Part shown: positions 1-7,146 of the stretch, piece by piece
How the letters are laid out: every line of letters starts with the position of its first letter
Numbering within the stretch: position 1 is the first letter of the stretch
Assembly: GCA_016180645.1 (NCBI GenBank)
Contig: JACPAV010000039.1
Span: 1-29,649, forward strand
Direction of reading: 5' to 3'
Source: Nitrospirota bacterium
GTDB taxonomy: Bacteria; JACPQY01
DNA length: 29,649 nt
Made by a program: the position numbers and the translations under genes
The notes under the pieces: generated by a model
Database searches by the model: none
The model's input: the letters and a program-made list of their open reading frames with translations, nothing else
Told to the model about the DNA's origin: nothing

Positions 1-131
1 GAGACCGGAAAACGGCTCCTGTCTCAACATTCACGGCGTGGAAATGGCCTTCCCTCGTGAAGTGATGTTCACACAGCATGGAAAAATGGCAAAAGTCGAT
101 CTCAGAGCGGACGAAAGTCCGCAATCGCATC
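1..131 (-). CDS. Partial hypothetical protein downstream of gspJ (N-terminal 43 residues)
   Basis: This frame opens with an ATG that overlaps the gspJ stop codon (TGATG) and stays open to the window edge, giving 43 codons. The other two minus-strand frames in this interval both contain stops. The stop-start overlap suggests translational coupling to gspJ. The position is where gspK often sits, but the visible N terminus begins MRLRTFVRSEIDF and has no prepilin cleavage motif or hydrophobic helix, so it is not a GspK start. It is rich in His and Phe (for example CEHHFTREGHFH). I do not recognise the family. Coding status rests only on the open frame and the overlap. Confidence 0.4.
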
Positions 132-837
132 AGGATCCCTTCAACACTTTCGCCTGGGAGAGGGGCAGAAAGACCTTCGTAATGTACATTTGGACCTCGC
201 CTTTCGAACTCTTCACCGTGAGGCGAATGCCCACAAGGGGCGGGTGGCCGATCACCGCCCCGTTCGGGCCGAGGTTCGTGGAATCCCAGTCCTCAACGGG
301 AACCCCCTGGTCGTTGTAGCAGGTGAAATCCAGGGCGACGATCCCGCGGGCAATCGCGCCGCCCGCTTCTTCGACAGAGGCGCTCGAACCGGGCGGCGCG
401 ATCTCCCTCCGGATCAGAACCCCCAGTTCGGAATTTTCCTCGTCCGGAACGACTTCATACGCAACTTCGGCCAATTCGCTATCGTACACGGGTTGGAGCG
501 ACTGGGGTGGGAAGACGTCGCGGGACAGCGCGGTGAAGGCGATCCCGTCTCTCTCATCCGCCCCGTACCGTTCGTCCTTGCATCGGAAGTAGGTTCGGGG
601 TCGCGGGAACGGTCCCGCGATCAGGTTCGTCCCCCCGCGGATGAGATAGGCCGACTGGAGATCGCGCGTGATTCGGTGCATGACCACCATGTTCTGCACA
701 TCCATCTCGGAGGCGGACTCCAGGATTTCGCGCCCCCTGGCGATGCCGAAATACCCCTGATACGCCGCGGTGACGAGAAGCGTAAGCGTGAACAGCGCAA
801 CCATCAGCTCCAGGAGTGTGAAGCCTGATCTCCTCAT
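130..837 (-). CDS. gspJ: Type II secretion minor pseudopilin GspJ-like
   Basis: The protein has 235 residues. Its N terminus is a class III prepilin signal, MRRSG^FTLLELMVALF, with Gly at -1, Phe at +1, Glu at +5 and a hydrophobic helix of about 20 residues. GspJ is a minor pseudopilin that joins the GspI/GspK tip complex of the type II secretion pseudopilus. The length suits GspJ, which is longer than GspH or GspI. The start chosen is the ATG inside the ATGA overlap with the gspI stop; an in-frame ATG 63 bp upstream would put 21 extra residues before the prepilin motif. It is the fourth gene of gspG-H-I-J. Assignment to J rather than another minor pilin rests on order and size. Confidence 0.78.
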   Translation of the reverse strand: MRRSGFTLLELMVALFTLTLLVTAAYQGYFGIARGREILESASEMDVQNMVVMHRITRDLQSAYLIRGGTNLIAGPFPRPRTYFRCKDERYGADERDGIAFTALSRDVFPPQSLQPVYDSELAEVAYEVVPDEENSELGVLIRREIAPPGSSASVEEAGGAIARGIVALDFTCYNDQGVPVEDWDSTNLGPNGAVIGHPPLVGIRLTVKSSKGEVQMYITKVFLPLSQAKVLKGS

Positions 838-1250
838 AGAAGCTTCTTGTTCAACAGGAGCGTGGTGACCGAGGTGGACTGCTTGTGCTCGCCTCCCCAC
901 ATGACGTTTACGTGAGCCTCGCGCAGATCCTTGAATGTGATCTCACCGAAATTGGCGGGGCTCACGGTGATTTCCCACGTGATATCGGGGTATCCCTCGT
1001 TCGCGAAATCCCCGTTGCGCGCCCCTTCATCCGGAAAACCTTCCGCTTCAAGGTCCGCCAGCTTCATTTGAAGGAACAGGCCGGCCCGGTGCATCTCCCG
1101 CGCCTCCCGAACTCTTCGAAGATTTTCGTTGTTGATCCGCATGAAAACAAAGAGCGATCCCGCAAGAATGACCAGGGCGAAGAACACCTCCATGAGCGTA
1201 AAGGCACGGCTTCCCCGCCCCCTTCTCGGCGTCGGGCGACTCACGAACAT
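834..1250 (-). CDS. gspI: Type II secretion minor pseudopilin GspI-like
   Basis: The protein has 138 residues. The basic leader (SRPTPRRGRGSR) precedes the prepilin motif A^FTLMEVFFALVILAG and one hydrophobic helix. Residue -1 is Ala instead of the nearly invariant Gly; prepilin peptidases tolerate Ala but usually less well. Size and third position in the operon fit GspI, a tip pseudopilin. The ATG at 1250 leaves a 10-bp overlap with gspH; an ATG at 1292 would overlap by 52 bp and lengthen the leader. The 3' end overlaps the gspJ start by 4 bp. The I subtype is inferred from order and size. Confidence 0.75.
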   Translation of the reverse strand: MFVSRPTPRRGRGSRAFTLMEVFFALVILAGSLFVFMRINNENLRRVREAREMHRAGLFLQMKLADLEAEGFPDEGARNGDFANEGYPDITWEITVSPANFGEITFKDLREAHVNVMWGGEHKQSTSVTTLLLNKKLL

Positions 1251-1747
1251 CCGGGCTTTATCCCGCACGCGGAAGAAGGAATCGTGATACATGTTTCGCG
1301 GTTCTTCCCGTCCATGAGTTCGATCACCGTTCGATCGTTCATGCCGTTGTGGAGAAATCGCGTAAGCGCCTCCCCTTTGGTGGCGGACTTCCCATCCGCC
1401 AATTCGATGGCTTTGAAGGTGATCCCCGGGGGAAGCTTGCGCCTTCGGCCCAACCCGCGCTTGACTTCTTTCTGGGTGGTCATTTTGGTTTCCAGATCCA
1501 ACACGATTTCTCCAATCCAGTACTCATTCTTGTCCAGGTCGTAGTTAAATACATAGTCCTTCTTGGTCAGCAGAGCCTGGAAGCAGGTGTGACGCGTGGC
1601 GCCGATCAACCGCCGCGCAGTGGTGTTGAGCTGGACTTTGGCGATGTCGCCGACTTGCGGGAAAACCACGGTGACGATCAGTACCATGATCGCCACGGAA
1701 ATCGTGATTTCGAGAAGGGTGAAGCCGGACTTGGAGCGATCAGCCAT
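1241..1747 (-). CDS. gspH: Type II secretion minor pseudopilin GspH-like
   Basis: The protein has 168 residues. It begins MADRSKSG^FTLLEITISV, a canonical prepilin peptidase site followed by a hydrophobic helix that carries on through VLIVTVVFPQ. GspH is a minor pseudopilin that connects the tip complex to the GspG shaft. It lies 78 bp downstream of gspG, the longest gap in this operon. Its start codon sits inside an array of TCAGCNN heptamers (plus-strand sense) that could pair with an inverted array just upstream, so initiation may be controlled by RNA structure. No strong Shine-Dalgarno is visible; the nearest purine run is AAGG inside the repeat. The H subtype is inferred from position. 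Confidence 0.75.
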   Translation of the reverse strand: MADRSKSGFTLLEITISVAIMVLIVTVVFPQVGDIAKVQLNTTARRLIGATRHTCFQALLTKKDYVFNYDLDKNEYWIGEIVLDLETKMTTQKEVKRGLGRRRKLPPGITFKAIELADGKSATKGEALTRFLHNGMNDRTVIELMDGKNRETCITIPSSACGIKPGCS

Positions 1748-1823
1748 CAGCGTTCAGCCTTCAGTACAGCCATACGGAACCTTCTCCATTCTTGCTGACA
1801 GCCGATCGCTGACCGCTGATCGC
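1740..1823. repeat. Two inverted arrays of imperfect heptamers between gspG and gspH
   Basis: On the plus strand TCAG recurs exactly every 7 bp at 1740, 1747, 1754 and 1761 (units TCAGCCA, TCAGCGT, TCAGCCT, TCAGTAC). After a spacer, the units GCTGACA, GCCGATC, GCTGACC and GCTGATC run from 1794 to 1823. GCTGA is the reverse complement of TCAGC, so the arrays face each other and could form a long imperfect stem in the gsp mRNA. The gspH start codon (1745-1747) lies inside the first array. Confidence 0.75.
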
Positions 1824-1825
1824 TT

Positions 1826-2242
1826 TTACTGAATATCGCTCAGCGTGATGTCGTCCCCTCCGCCGACGGCCCCATCCGGACCCCCCGAAGCCAGATCGTA
1901 ATCCCCGCTCGCGCCCGGGCTGGTGAAAACATATTCGTGCCCCCACGGGTCCTTCGGAACGTTCTTCGCCTTGATATAGGGACCGGCCCAGCCTTCGCAG
2001 TCGCCCGGCTTCTCGAGCAACGCCTTGATCCCACCCTCGCCTCCCGGATATTTGAGGCAATTCGTGCGGTAGAGTTCGAGTGCGCTCTCGATGTTCTTGA
2101 TGTCAACCTTGGCCTTGTTGACCTGCGCCTGGCTGAAGTAACGGTAAACCGCGACGCCCACGACCGTGCTGAACATGACCACGATCGCCACCGCGATCAT
2201 GATTTCGAGGAGGGTGAAGCCCGCATCCTTACGCTTGCTCAT
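1826..2242 (-). CDS. gspG: Type II secretion major pseudopilin GspG
   Basis: The protein has 138 residues, the usual GspG length. The prepilin motif is MSKRKDAG^FTLLEIMIAVA. The C-terminal half has the GspG hallmark DPWGHEYVF followed by a Gly/Asp-rich segment around residues 115-136 that corresponds to the calcium-binding loop. The conserved alpha-helix spine, including NIESALELYRTN near residues 45-60, is present. GspG polymerises into the periplasmic pseudopilus that drives type II secretion. It is first in its operon and is preceded by a perfect TATAAT box only 8 nt before the ATG, with no Shine-Dalgarno sequence. Similar pseudopilins occur in type IV pilus-like systems, but the DPWG motif and the G-H-I-J order favour T2SS. 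Confidence 0.92.
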   Translation of the reverse strand: MSKRKDAGFTLLEIMIAVAIVVMFSTVVGVAVYRYFSQAQVNKAKVDIKNIESALELYRTNCLKYPGGEGGIKALLEKPGDCEGWAGPYIKAKNVPKDPWGHEYVFTSPGASGDYDLASGGPDGAVGGGDDITLSDIQ

Positions 2243-2250
2243 GGGTGCAT

Positions 2251-2256
2251 ATTATA
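2251..2256 (-). promoter_or_regulatory. -10 box (TATAAT) directly upstream of gspG
   Basis: A perfect TATAAT on the minus strand ends 8 nt before the gspG ATG, predicting a transcript that starts at or within a couple of bases of the start codon. No good -35 lies at 16-18 bp spacing. The box sits in the 25-bp gap after the acyl-CoA dehydrogenase stop. Confidence 0.5.
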
Positions 2257-2267
2257 CGTGAAAAAAG

Positions 2268-3413
2268 TCAGCCGCGCGAACGGAGAACTTCCCGCGCGAT
2301 GACCACGCGCTGGATCTCGGAGGTCCCTTCGCCTATTTCGCCGAGCTTCGCGTCCCGGTACAGCCGCTCCACTTTGAACTCCTTGATGAAGCCGTAGCCG
2401 CCGTGGATCTGAACGGCATCGGTGGCGGACTGGGCCGCGGTCTCCGACGCCGTCAGCTTGGCGATCGCGGCGTCCATCGTCACGTTTTCGCCCCTCGCGT
2501 ATCTCCACGCCGTCCGCCATGTATGGAGCCGCGCGGTCTCGATCCGCGCCTGCATGTCGGCGATCTTGAACTGTACGCCCTGGAACTCGAAGATGTTCTT
2601 TCCAAACGCCTTTCGCTCGACGGCGTACTTTACACTCTCGTCCAGACAGGCCTGCGCGATGCCGTTGCTGAAAGTCGCGATCCCGATCCGGCCGAGATCG
2701 AGGTTCTGCATCACGTACTGGAAGCCCTTCCCCTCCTCGCCCACGAGACCGGATTTCGGAACTGCACAATCCTCGAACACGACCTCCGACGTCGGCGAGC
2801 CCCGCACACCCATCTTGTGGAGCGGATTCCCAGGTTTCACGCCGCCGTTCTTCTCGACCACGAACGCGCTGATGCCCTTCGGCCCCTGGCCGCGATCGGT
2901 GCGCGCGAGGACCATGAACACCTCGGCGATGGTCCCGTTGGTCACAAACATTTTCGTCCCGTTCAGCACGTAGTCTTGTCCCTTCCTGACGGCCACGGTT
3001 TTCATTCCCGCCGCATCGGAGCCGGAATGTGGCTCGGTGAGACAGAACGCGCCGACGATTTCTCCCTTCGCCAGCCGCGGGAGATATTTCTTCTTCTGAT
3101 CTTCGGAGCCGTACCGCTCGATGAACTTGCCGCACAGTCCGCCGCTCGCCGCCACCGAGAGCGCCGTGGACGCGCATACCCGCGCCAATTCTTCCGCAAG
3201 AATCGTGGTCGTGAGCGCATCCAGTCCGCCGCCACCGTACTGAGCGGCATACCCCATTCCGAGAAAACCGAATTGCGCGAGATTCTTGTAGTTCTCCCAG
3301 GAGAACTCCGCGCGCTCGTCCACCTCGCGGGAACGCGGGTCGATCTCCTTATTGCAGAAGTCGCGGAATGCCGCCCGGAGGTCTTTTTGGTCACGAGTCA
3401 AATCAAAATCCAT
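2268..3413 (-). CDS. Acyl-CoA dehydrogenase
   Basis: This is a full-length acyl-CoA dehydrogenase of 381 residues, an FAD enzyme that oxidises an acyl-CoA to the 2-enoyl-CoA and passes electrons to ETF. Visible signatures are FCLTEPHSGSDAAG near the middle (acyl-CoA dehydrogenase signature 1), the AVERKAFGKNIFEFQGVQ segment, and the C-terminal QIHGGYGFIKEF...GEGTSEIQR region. Glu362 in GEGTSE is the expected catalytic base. Substrate chain length cannot be read from sequence. The ATG overlaps the trpA stop by one base (TAATG), so it appears to be the last gene of the trp operon, an unusual partner. The start [13 protein letters not shown] is typical of the family. Confidence 0.9.
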   Translation of the reverse strand: MDFDLTRDQKDLRAAFRDFCNKEIDPRSREVDERAEFSWENYKNLAQFGFLGMGYAAQYGGGGLDALTTTILAEELARVCASTALSVAASGGLCGKFIERYGSEDQKKKYLPRLAKGEIVGAFCLTEPHSGSDAAGMKTVAVRKGQDYVLNGTKMFVTNGTIAEVFMVLARTDRGQGPKGISAFVVEKNGGVKPGNPLHKMGVRGSPTSEVVFEDCAVPKSGLVGEEGKGFQYVMQNLDLGRIGIATFSNGIAQACLDESVKYAVERKAFGKNIFEFQGVQFKIADMQARIETARLHTWRTAWRYARGENVTMDAAIAKLTASETAAQSATDAVQIHGGYGFIKEFKVERLYRDAKLGEIGEGTSEIQRVVIAREVLRSRG

Positions 3414-4210
3414 TACGAGTCCAATGCCTTTCGGATCGAGCCGACAAACGAGTGCGCGCGCGCCAGCCGGCTCTTCGCCGACGCCGCCTTCTCGATTTCC
3501 TTGATGAGGGCGGTCCCCACCGCAACACCGTCGGCCGAATGGGCCAGGGCACGGGCTTGCTTGGGATCGCGGATGCCGAAACCGATCAGAACCGGCAGTT
3601 TCGACCTTGCCCGGATTCGACGCACGTGCGGAGCCACCTGCTTGTCCCGCGCCGTTCCCGCACCCGTCACGCCCGTGTAGGAAACAAAGTAGATGAATCC
3701 CGAAGCCTGTCTCGCCACGAGCGCGATTCTTTCTTTCGGGCTTGCCGGCGTCAAGAGAAAGATCAGGTCCAAACCCCGACTCTTGAAGGCGCGGCGGGCG
3801 GGTTCCGCCTCTTCCGGCGGCAGGTCGATGAGAATGAACCCGTCTACCCCGCTGGCTGCCGCATCCCTGGCCACGCGCTCGATTCCATAGCTCAGGAACG
3901 GGTTGGCGTACCCCATGAGAATCAGCGGGCACGACACCTTCGGTCGAACCCGACGCACGAGCGCCAACACCTTTCGCAGGCTGACCCCTTTCTTCAGAGC
4001 GCGCTGAGCGGAAGCCTGGATCACCACGCCATCGGCCACCGGATCGGAAAAGGGTACCCCGATCTCGATCATGTCCGCCCCGGCACGCTCCAATTCCGGG
4101 ATCACGGCCTCGGTAAATCTCAAATCCGGATCGCCCGCAGTGACAAACGGCACAAGAGCTTTGCGGCCCCGGCCTCGGAGCGATCGCAATCGCCTCTGAA
4201 TCCCGCTCAT
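3413..4210 (-). CDS. trpA: Tryptophan synthase alpha subunit
   Basis: The protein has 265 residues. It cleaves indole-3-glycerol phosphate to indole and glyceraldehyde 3-phosphate and channels the indole to TrpB. The catalytic residues Glu49 ([13 protein letters not shown]) and Asp60 (PVADG) fall at the same numbers as in the Salmonella enzyme. The loop YTGVTGAGT and the phosphate-binding GFGIRDP...GVAVGTALI segments are also present. The ATG at 4210 overlaps the trpB stop (ATGA); an upstream in-frame ATG at 4261 would run 17 residues into trpB and is less likely. Its own stop overlaps the start of the acyl-CoA dehydrogenase gene. Confidence 0.95.
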   Translation of the reverse strand: MSGIQRRLRSLRGRGRKALVPFVTAGDPDLRFTEAVIPELERAGADMIEIGVPFSDPVADGVVIQASAQRALKKGVSLRKVLALVRRVRPKVSCPLILMGYANPFLSYGIERVARDAAASGVDGFILIDLPPEEAEPARRAFKSRGLDLIFLLTPASPKERIALVARQASGFIYFVSYTGVTGAGTARDKQVAPHVRRIRARSKLPVLIGFGIRDPKQARALAHSADGVAVGTALIKEIEKAASAKSRLARAHSFVGSIRKALDS

Positions 4211-5415
4211 TTGCCTCGGTCCCCATCTCTCATGCCCAGAAACCCCGAAACGGTTTCGCAATCCTTATCCCCCCGGCCCGACAAGCAGATGACGATGGCG
4301 TCCGACTTGGAAAAACGTCGCGCAATCTTCCGGACATGCGCCACGGCGTGGGAGGGTTCGAGCGCGGGAAGAATGCCTTCCATTCGCGAAAGATACCGGA
4401 AGGAATCGAGGGCCTCACGGTCTGTCACGGTCACGTACTCGGCCCGCCGGGTGTCTTTGAGGTAGCTGTGTTCAGGACCCACCCCAGGATAGTCCAGCCC
4501 CGGGGCAATGGAGTGGGTGTCCCGAATTTGGCCGTTCTCATCCTGGAGTAGGTAACTCATGGCGCCGTGGAGAATGCCGGGTCTTCCATGGGCCAGTGTA
4601 GCGCCATGCCTCTTCCCGTCGCCGCCCGCCTCCACACCGATCAGTCGAACTGCGCGGTCGCGCAGGAAACCGGAGAAAATCCCCATCGCGTTGCTCCCCC
4701 CCCCCACGCACGCCACGACGGCGCGCGGCAACCGGCCTCGCGCGTCAAGAATCTGCTTCCGTGCCTCCCGACCGATCACGCTCTGAAAATCCCGGACGAT
4801 CATCGGGAAGGGATGCGGGCCAACGACCGAGCCGAGCACGTAATGCGTCGTCGCCACATTCGTCACCCAATCCCGAAAGGCCTCATTGATGGCATCCTTG
4901 AGCGTCTTCGATCCGGAAGAAACGGAATGGACCTTCGCGCCGAGAATCTGCATCCGGAAGACGTTGATTTTCTGGCGCTCGATGTCCACCGATCCCATGT
5001 AGATCTCGCACGGCAGTCCCAGAAGCGCACATGCCGTGGCGGTGGCCACGCCGTGCTGCCCCGCGCCCGTCTCCGCAACAATACGTTTCTTGCCCATGCG
5101 TTTCGCCAGCAAGACCTGTCCCAGCGTGTTGTTGATCTTGTGGGCGCCCGTGTGGCAGAGGTCCTCGCGCTTGAGGTAGATCTTTGCGCCGCCAAGGTCT
5201 TTGGTCATCCGTTCGGCGAAATAAAGCGGTGTGGGACGACCCGCGAACTCCTTCAAGTAATGGTTGAGCTGTTTCCTGAAAGACCCAATTTGTGCGATGG
5301 AACGATAAGCTCGTTCTACTTCGTTAAGTGCCGCCATGAGCGTCTCGGGGGCGTAGCGCCCGCCGTAGGGACCGAAGCGCCCAAGCCGGTCGGGGACGGT
5401 CTTACTCTTGCCCAC
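4207..5415 (-). CDS. trpB: Tryptophan synthase beta subunit
   Basis: The protein has 402 residues and condenses indole with L-serine using PLP. Key features are Lys93 in HTGAHKINN (Schiff-base lysine), ETGAGQHGV with the catalytic Glu, and the [10 protein letters not shown] phosphate-binding loop. The chosen start is GTG at 5415, two bases past the trpF stop, with an AGGGGGG ribosome-binding run just upstream; this gives the usual family length, whereas the longer open frame would overlap trpF by about 200 bp. The VGGGS loop is encoded through an uninterrupted run of ten G residues (plus-strand C run at 4696-4705). The middle TrpB chain is of the standard type that pairs with TrpA, consistent with trpA next door. 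Confidence 0.95.
   Translation of the reverse strand: MGKSKTVPDRLGRFGPYGGRYAPETLMAALNEVERAYRSIAQIGSFRKQLNHYLKEFAGRPTPLYFAERMTKDLGGAKIYLKREDLCHTGAHKINNTLGQVLLAKRMGKKRIVAETGAGQHGVATATACALLGLPCEIYMGSVDIERQKINVFRMQILGAKVHSVSSGSKTLKDAINEAFRDWVTNVATTHYVLGSVVGPHPFPMIVRDFQSVIGREARKQILDARGRLPRAVVACVGGGSNAMGIFSGFLRDRAVRLIGVEAGGDGKRHGATLAHGRPGILHGAMSYLLQDENGQIRDTHSIAPGLDYPGVGPEHSYLKDTRRAEYVTVTDREALDSFRYLSRMEGILPALEPSHAVAHVRKIARRFSKSDAIVICLSGRGDKDCETVSGFLGMRDGDRGK
4696..4705 (-). repeat. Poly-G(10) tract inside trpB
   Basis: Ten consecutive C on the plus strand are ten G in the trpB message and encode the VGGGS cofactor-phosphate loop as GTG GGG GGG GGG AGC. The tract is long enough to be a slippage site. 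An identical tract with the same codons occurs in the epimerase gene at 21831-21840. Confidence 0.85.
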
Positions 5416-5417
5416 CG

Positions 5418-6092
5418 TCAGGCCCCCCTCGCACTCTGGATGAAATCCCGCACCTTGACCCAATCCTTCATGCCGGGTTTGACTTCCACTCCCCGGGCAA
5501 CATCCACGCCGTACGGTCGGACCAATTGAACGGCGTGCGCCACATTGCCCGGCCCAAGCCCGCCCGCAAGGATGACCCTCCACTTCTCCGCCGCGCTCTT
5601 GGCTTGGACCCACTGGCGCCGGTCCTGGGGAGACGATTCGCCCTCCGCGGCATACCCATCGAGCAGGAATCCGGATACATGATACATGCGGAGCGCCTCA
5701 TACCACTGTGCCCCCTGCATCCGCAATGCCTTGATTGCATGGGGACGGAACCGTTCGCAGAACGACGGCGGTTCCTGACCGTGAAATTGAAAAAGTCGGA
5801 TTCCGGTCATCGACTTCACCTTCCGGACCTGCGCTTCCGGGACGTCTACGAAAACTCCGACTGTCGCGATAAACGGAGGCAGCACCTCGATGATCTCGCG
5901 CGCCTTCTCGGGCTTGATCGACCGAGGGCTGTTCTCGTAAAAGATGAACCCGAGGGCATCGGCGCCCGCCTCGATGCTTTTCTCGGCATCTTTGGCGTTC
6001 GTGATGCCGCAAATTTTCACTTTGAGTCCACCGCTTGAAACAGGTGCGGCGGCTACTCGATCCGGGTCGGTTGCGGGTTGCGCGGGGACCAC
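5418..6092 (-). CDS. trpF: Phosphoribosylanthranilate isomerase (divergent active-site loop)
   Basis: The enzyme converts N-(5-phosphoribosyl)anthranilate to CdRP. The protein is 224 residues if the GTG at 6092 is used, supported by a GGAGG ten bases upstream within the end of trpC. A second GTG at 6020 would give the more usual start VKICGI, removing a Pro/Ala-rich extension of 24 residues. The catalytic Cys in VKICGIT and the Asp in [10 protein letters not shown] are present, as is the C-terminal [18 protein letters not shown] phosphate-binding region. The usual glycine-rich GGTG loop after the catalytic Asp is replaced by GESSPQ, so the protein is a divergent family member. Its place between trpC and trpB supports the assignment. 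Confidence 0.88.
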   Translation of the reverse strand: MVPAQPATDPDRVAAAPVSSGGLKVKICGITNAKDAEKSIEAGADALGFIFYENSPRSIKPEKAREIIEVLPPFIATVGVFVDVPEAQVRKVKSMTGIRLFQFHGQEPPSFCERFRPHAIKALRMQGAQWYEALRMYHVSGFLLDGYAAEGESSPQDRRQWVQAKSAAEKWRVILAGGLGPGNVAHAVQLVRPYGVDVARGVEVKPGMKDWVKVRDFIQSARGA

Positions 6093-6094
6093 GA

Positions 6095-6880
6095 CTACTT
6101 CGCCTCCACAAAGGATCGCAGAAGGCCCGCCGGATCCCCGTGGGCCATCAGGGCCTCGCCGATCAGGAAGCCGTCGTAGCCGAGCCGGCGCAATCCCGGA
6201 ATTTGGTCGGGGCTCCGGATCCCGCTTTCGGCGATTTTCACCGCGCCGGCAGGCAGAAGCGGCGCCATCTCTTCGAACATCCCGGTGTCCACTCGGAGGG
6301 TGTCGAGATCGCGGCTGTTCACACCGATCAATTCCGGCTCGATCACAAGGGCTCGCCTGAGATCTTCCGGCGAACAGACCTCCACCAAGGCCTCGATCTT
6401 GAGCCGCTGGGTGAGCGCGTGAAACTTCTCCAATTGTTGATCCGATAGAAGGCGCACGATGAGCAGGACCATGTCCGCACCGGCGCCCAATCCTTCGCAG
6501 ATCTGGTACTCATCCAGAACGAAATCCTTCATCAGGACCGGAACGTCCACGCACCGCTTGGCCGTCTCGATATCCGCGAGGTCCCCATGGAAGAAGTGTT
6601 CCTCGGTCAGCACCGATACCGCGGCCGCCCCGGCGTTCTGGTAGGCCTCAAAGTGGGATGCAGGATCCTCCTCACCATCCAGGAAGGTCTTGGTCAAAGA
6701 AGCGCGCTTGAACTCGGCGATGATCACGTTCCCCTCATGCCCGTTGCGAACCGACTGAACAAAGGAAATCTTGGCGTGATCCTGGGCAGGACCTTCCAGC
6801 ATGGCGTCGGCGGGCCGGCGGCGCTTTTTCTCCTCGATCGTCCTGCGCTTTCGTTCGAGCACCTCCTTCAACGTGGGCAT
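6095..6880 (-). CDS. trpC: Indole-3-glycerol phosphate synthase
   Basis: The protein has 261 residues and closes the indole ring by decarboxylating CdRP. The (beta/alpha)8 motifs are recognisable in order: VIIAEFKRASLTK, PVLMKDFVLDEYQI with the catalytic Lys, ALVEV, IGVNSRDLDTL (the usual NNR is NSR here), and KIAESGI. It is the first gene of trpC-F-B-A; trpE, trpG and trpD are not in the window. The ATG at 6880 lacks a Shine-Dalgarno but has a TAATAT box 6 nt upstream, so the transcript may be leaderless. A tRNA-Leu gene lies 88 bp upstream on the same strand, so read-through from its promoter is also possible. Confidence 0.95.
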   Translation of the reverse strand: MPTLKEVLERKRRTIEEKKRRRPADAMLEGPAQDHAKISFVQSVRNGHEGNVIIAEFKRASLTKTFLDGEEDPASHFEAYQNAGAAAVSVLTEEHFFHGDLADIETAKRCVDVPVLMKDFVLDEYQICEGLGAGADMVLLIVRLLSDQQLEKFHALTQRLKIEALVEVCSPEDLRRALVIEPELIGVNSRDLDTLRVDTGMFEEMAPLLPAGAVKIAESGIRSPDQIPGLRRLGYDGFLIGEALMAHGDPAGLLRSFVEAK

Positions 6881-6886
6881 GGGGCC

Positions 6887-6892
6887 ATATTA
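6887..6892 (-). promoter_or_regulatory. Candidate -10 box upstream of trpC
   Basis: TAATAT on the minus strand ends 6 nt before the trpC ATG. The -35 region is poor. The 88-bp gap to the tRNA also holds a short GCGG/CCGC inverted repeat but no convincing terminator or tryptophan leader peptide. Confidence 0.35.
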
Positions 6893-6968
6893 GGGAAAAA
6901 GGAATCGGTATGGAAGGTAGGCGGGTGGCTCAGCGGTTCCAATCCGCCGGAAGGCGCAAAGAGGGGTG

Positions 6969-7050
6969 TGCCGCGGGCGAGATTTGAACTCGCACGGGTT
7001 TCCCCGCCACCCCCTCAAGATGGTGTGTCTGCCAATTCCACCACCGCGGC
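6969..7050 (-). tRNA. tRNA-Leu (anticodon GAG)
   Basis: The minus strand folds as a leucine-type tRNA with a long variable arm. The acceptor stem is GCCGCGG paired with CCGCGGC, followed by discriminator A. The D-arm contains AATTGGCAGA, the anticodon stem is CCATC/GGTGG around loop TTGAGGG (anticodon GAG), and the T-arm is GCGAGTTCAAATCTCGC. The variable arm is GGGG AAA CCC-like. No CCA is encoded after the discriminator base (the DNA continues CAC), so CCA must be added enzymatically. It would read CUC and CUU codons. Confidence 0.95.
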
Positions 7051-7096
7051 ATCTGGCTCAACATCCGGCCCGCTCGAGCCGGGAGGGAGTGGGCTC

Positions 7097-7125
7097 AAGA
7101 TACTCCCGACTTGCATCGGTTTCAA
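7097..7125 (-). promoter_or_regulatory. Promoter for tRNA-Leu (possibly also trp operon)
   Basis: TTGAAA (7120-7125) and TATCTT (7097-7102), both read on the minus strand, are separated by exactly 17 bp. The predicted start lies about 40 nt before the tRNA 5' end. The box pair sits in the 96-bp gap after the glycoside hydrolase stop. Confidence 0.55.
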
Positions 7126-7146
7126 CCCGGCGACTACACGGCTCGG

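Noticed and set aside
38-319. Plus-strand ORF over gspJ
   Set aside because: It overlaps a clear pseudopilin gene on the other strand and has no recognisable features.
2403-3680. Long plus-strand ORF (425 codons) opposite the acyl-CoA dehydrogenase and trpA
   Set aside because: GC-rich shadow frame with Arg/His-rich composition; the minus-strand genes have intact catalytic motifs.
2268-4226. A 652-codon open frame spanning trpA and the acyl-CoA dehydrogenase, suggesting a fusion
   Set aside because: The first 271 codons are an antisense-free but out-of-frame reading of trpA with low-complexity Arg/Gly composition; the dehydrogenase has its own ATG at 3413 overlapping the trpA stop.
3368-4465. 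365-codon plus-strand ORF opposite trpA/trpB
   Set aside because: Antisense shadow of trp genes with Arg/Pro/His-rich composition.
6881-6968. Possible tryptophan attenuator or leader peptide before trpC
   Set aside because: No run of Trp codons, no alternative hairpins with T-tract; only a short GCGG/CCGC repeat was seen.
7060-7082. CCGGC...GCCGG inverted repeat upstream of the tRNA considered as a terminator
   Set aside because: Short arms with no T-tract, and it lies between the tRNA promoter and the tRNA, where a terminator would be counterproductive.
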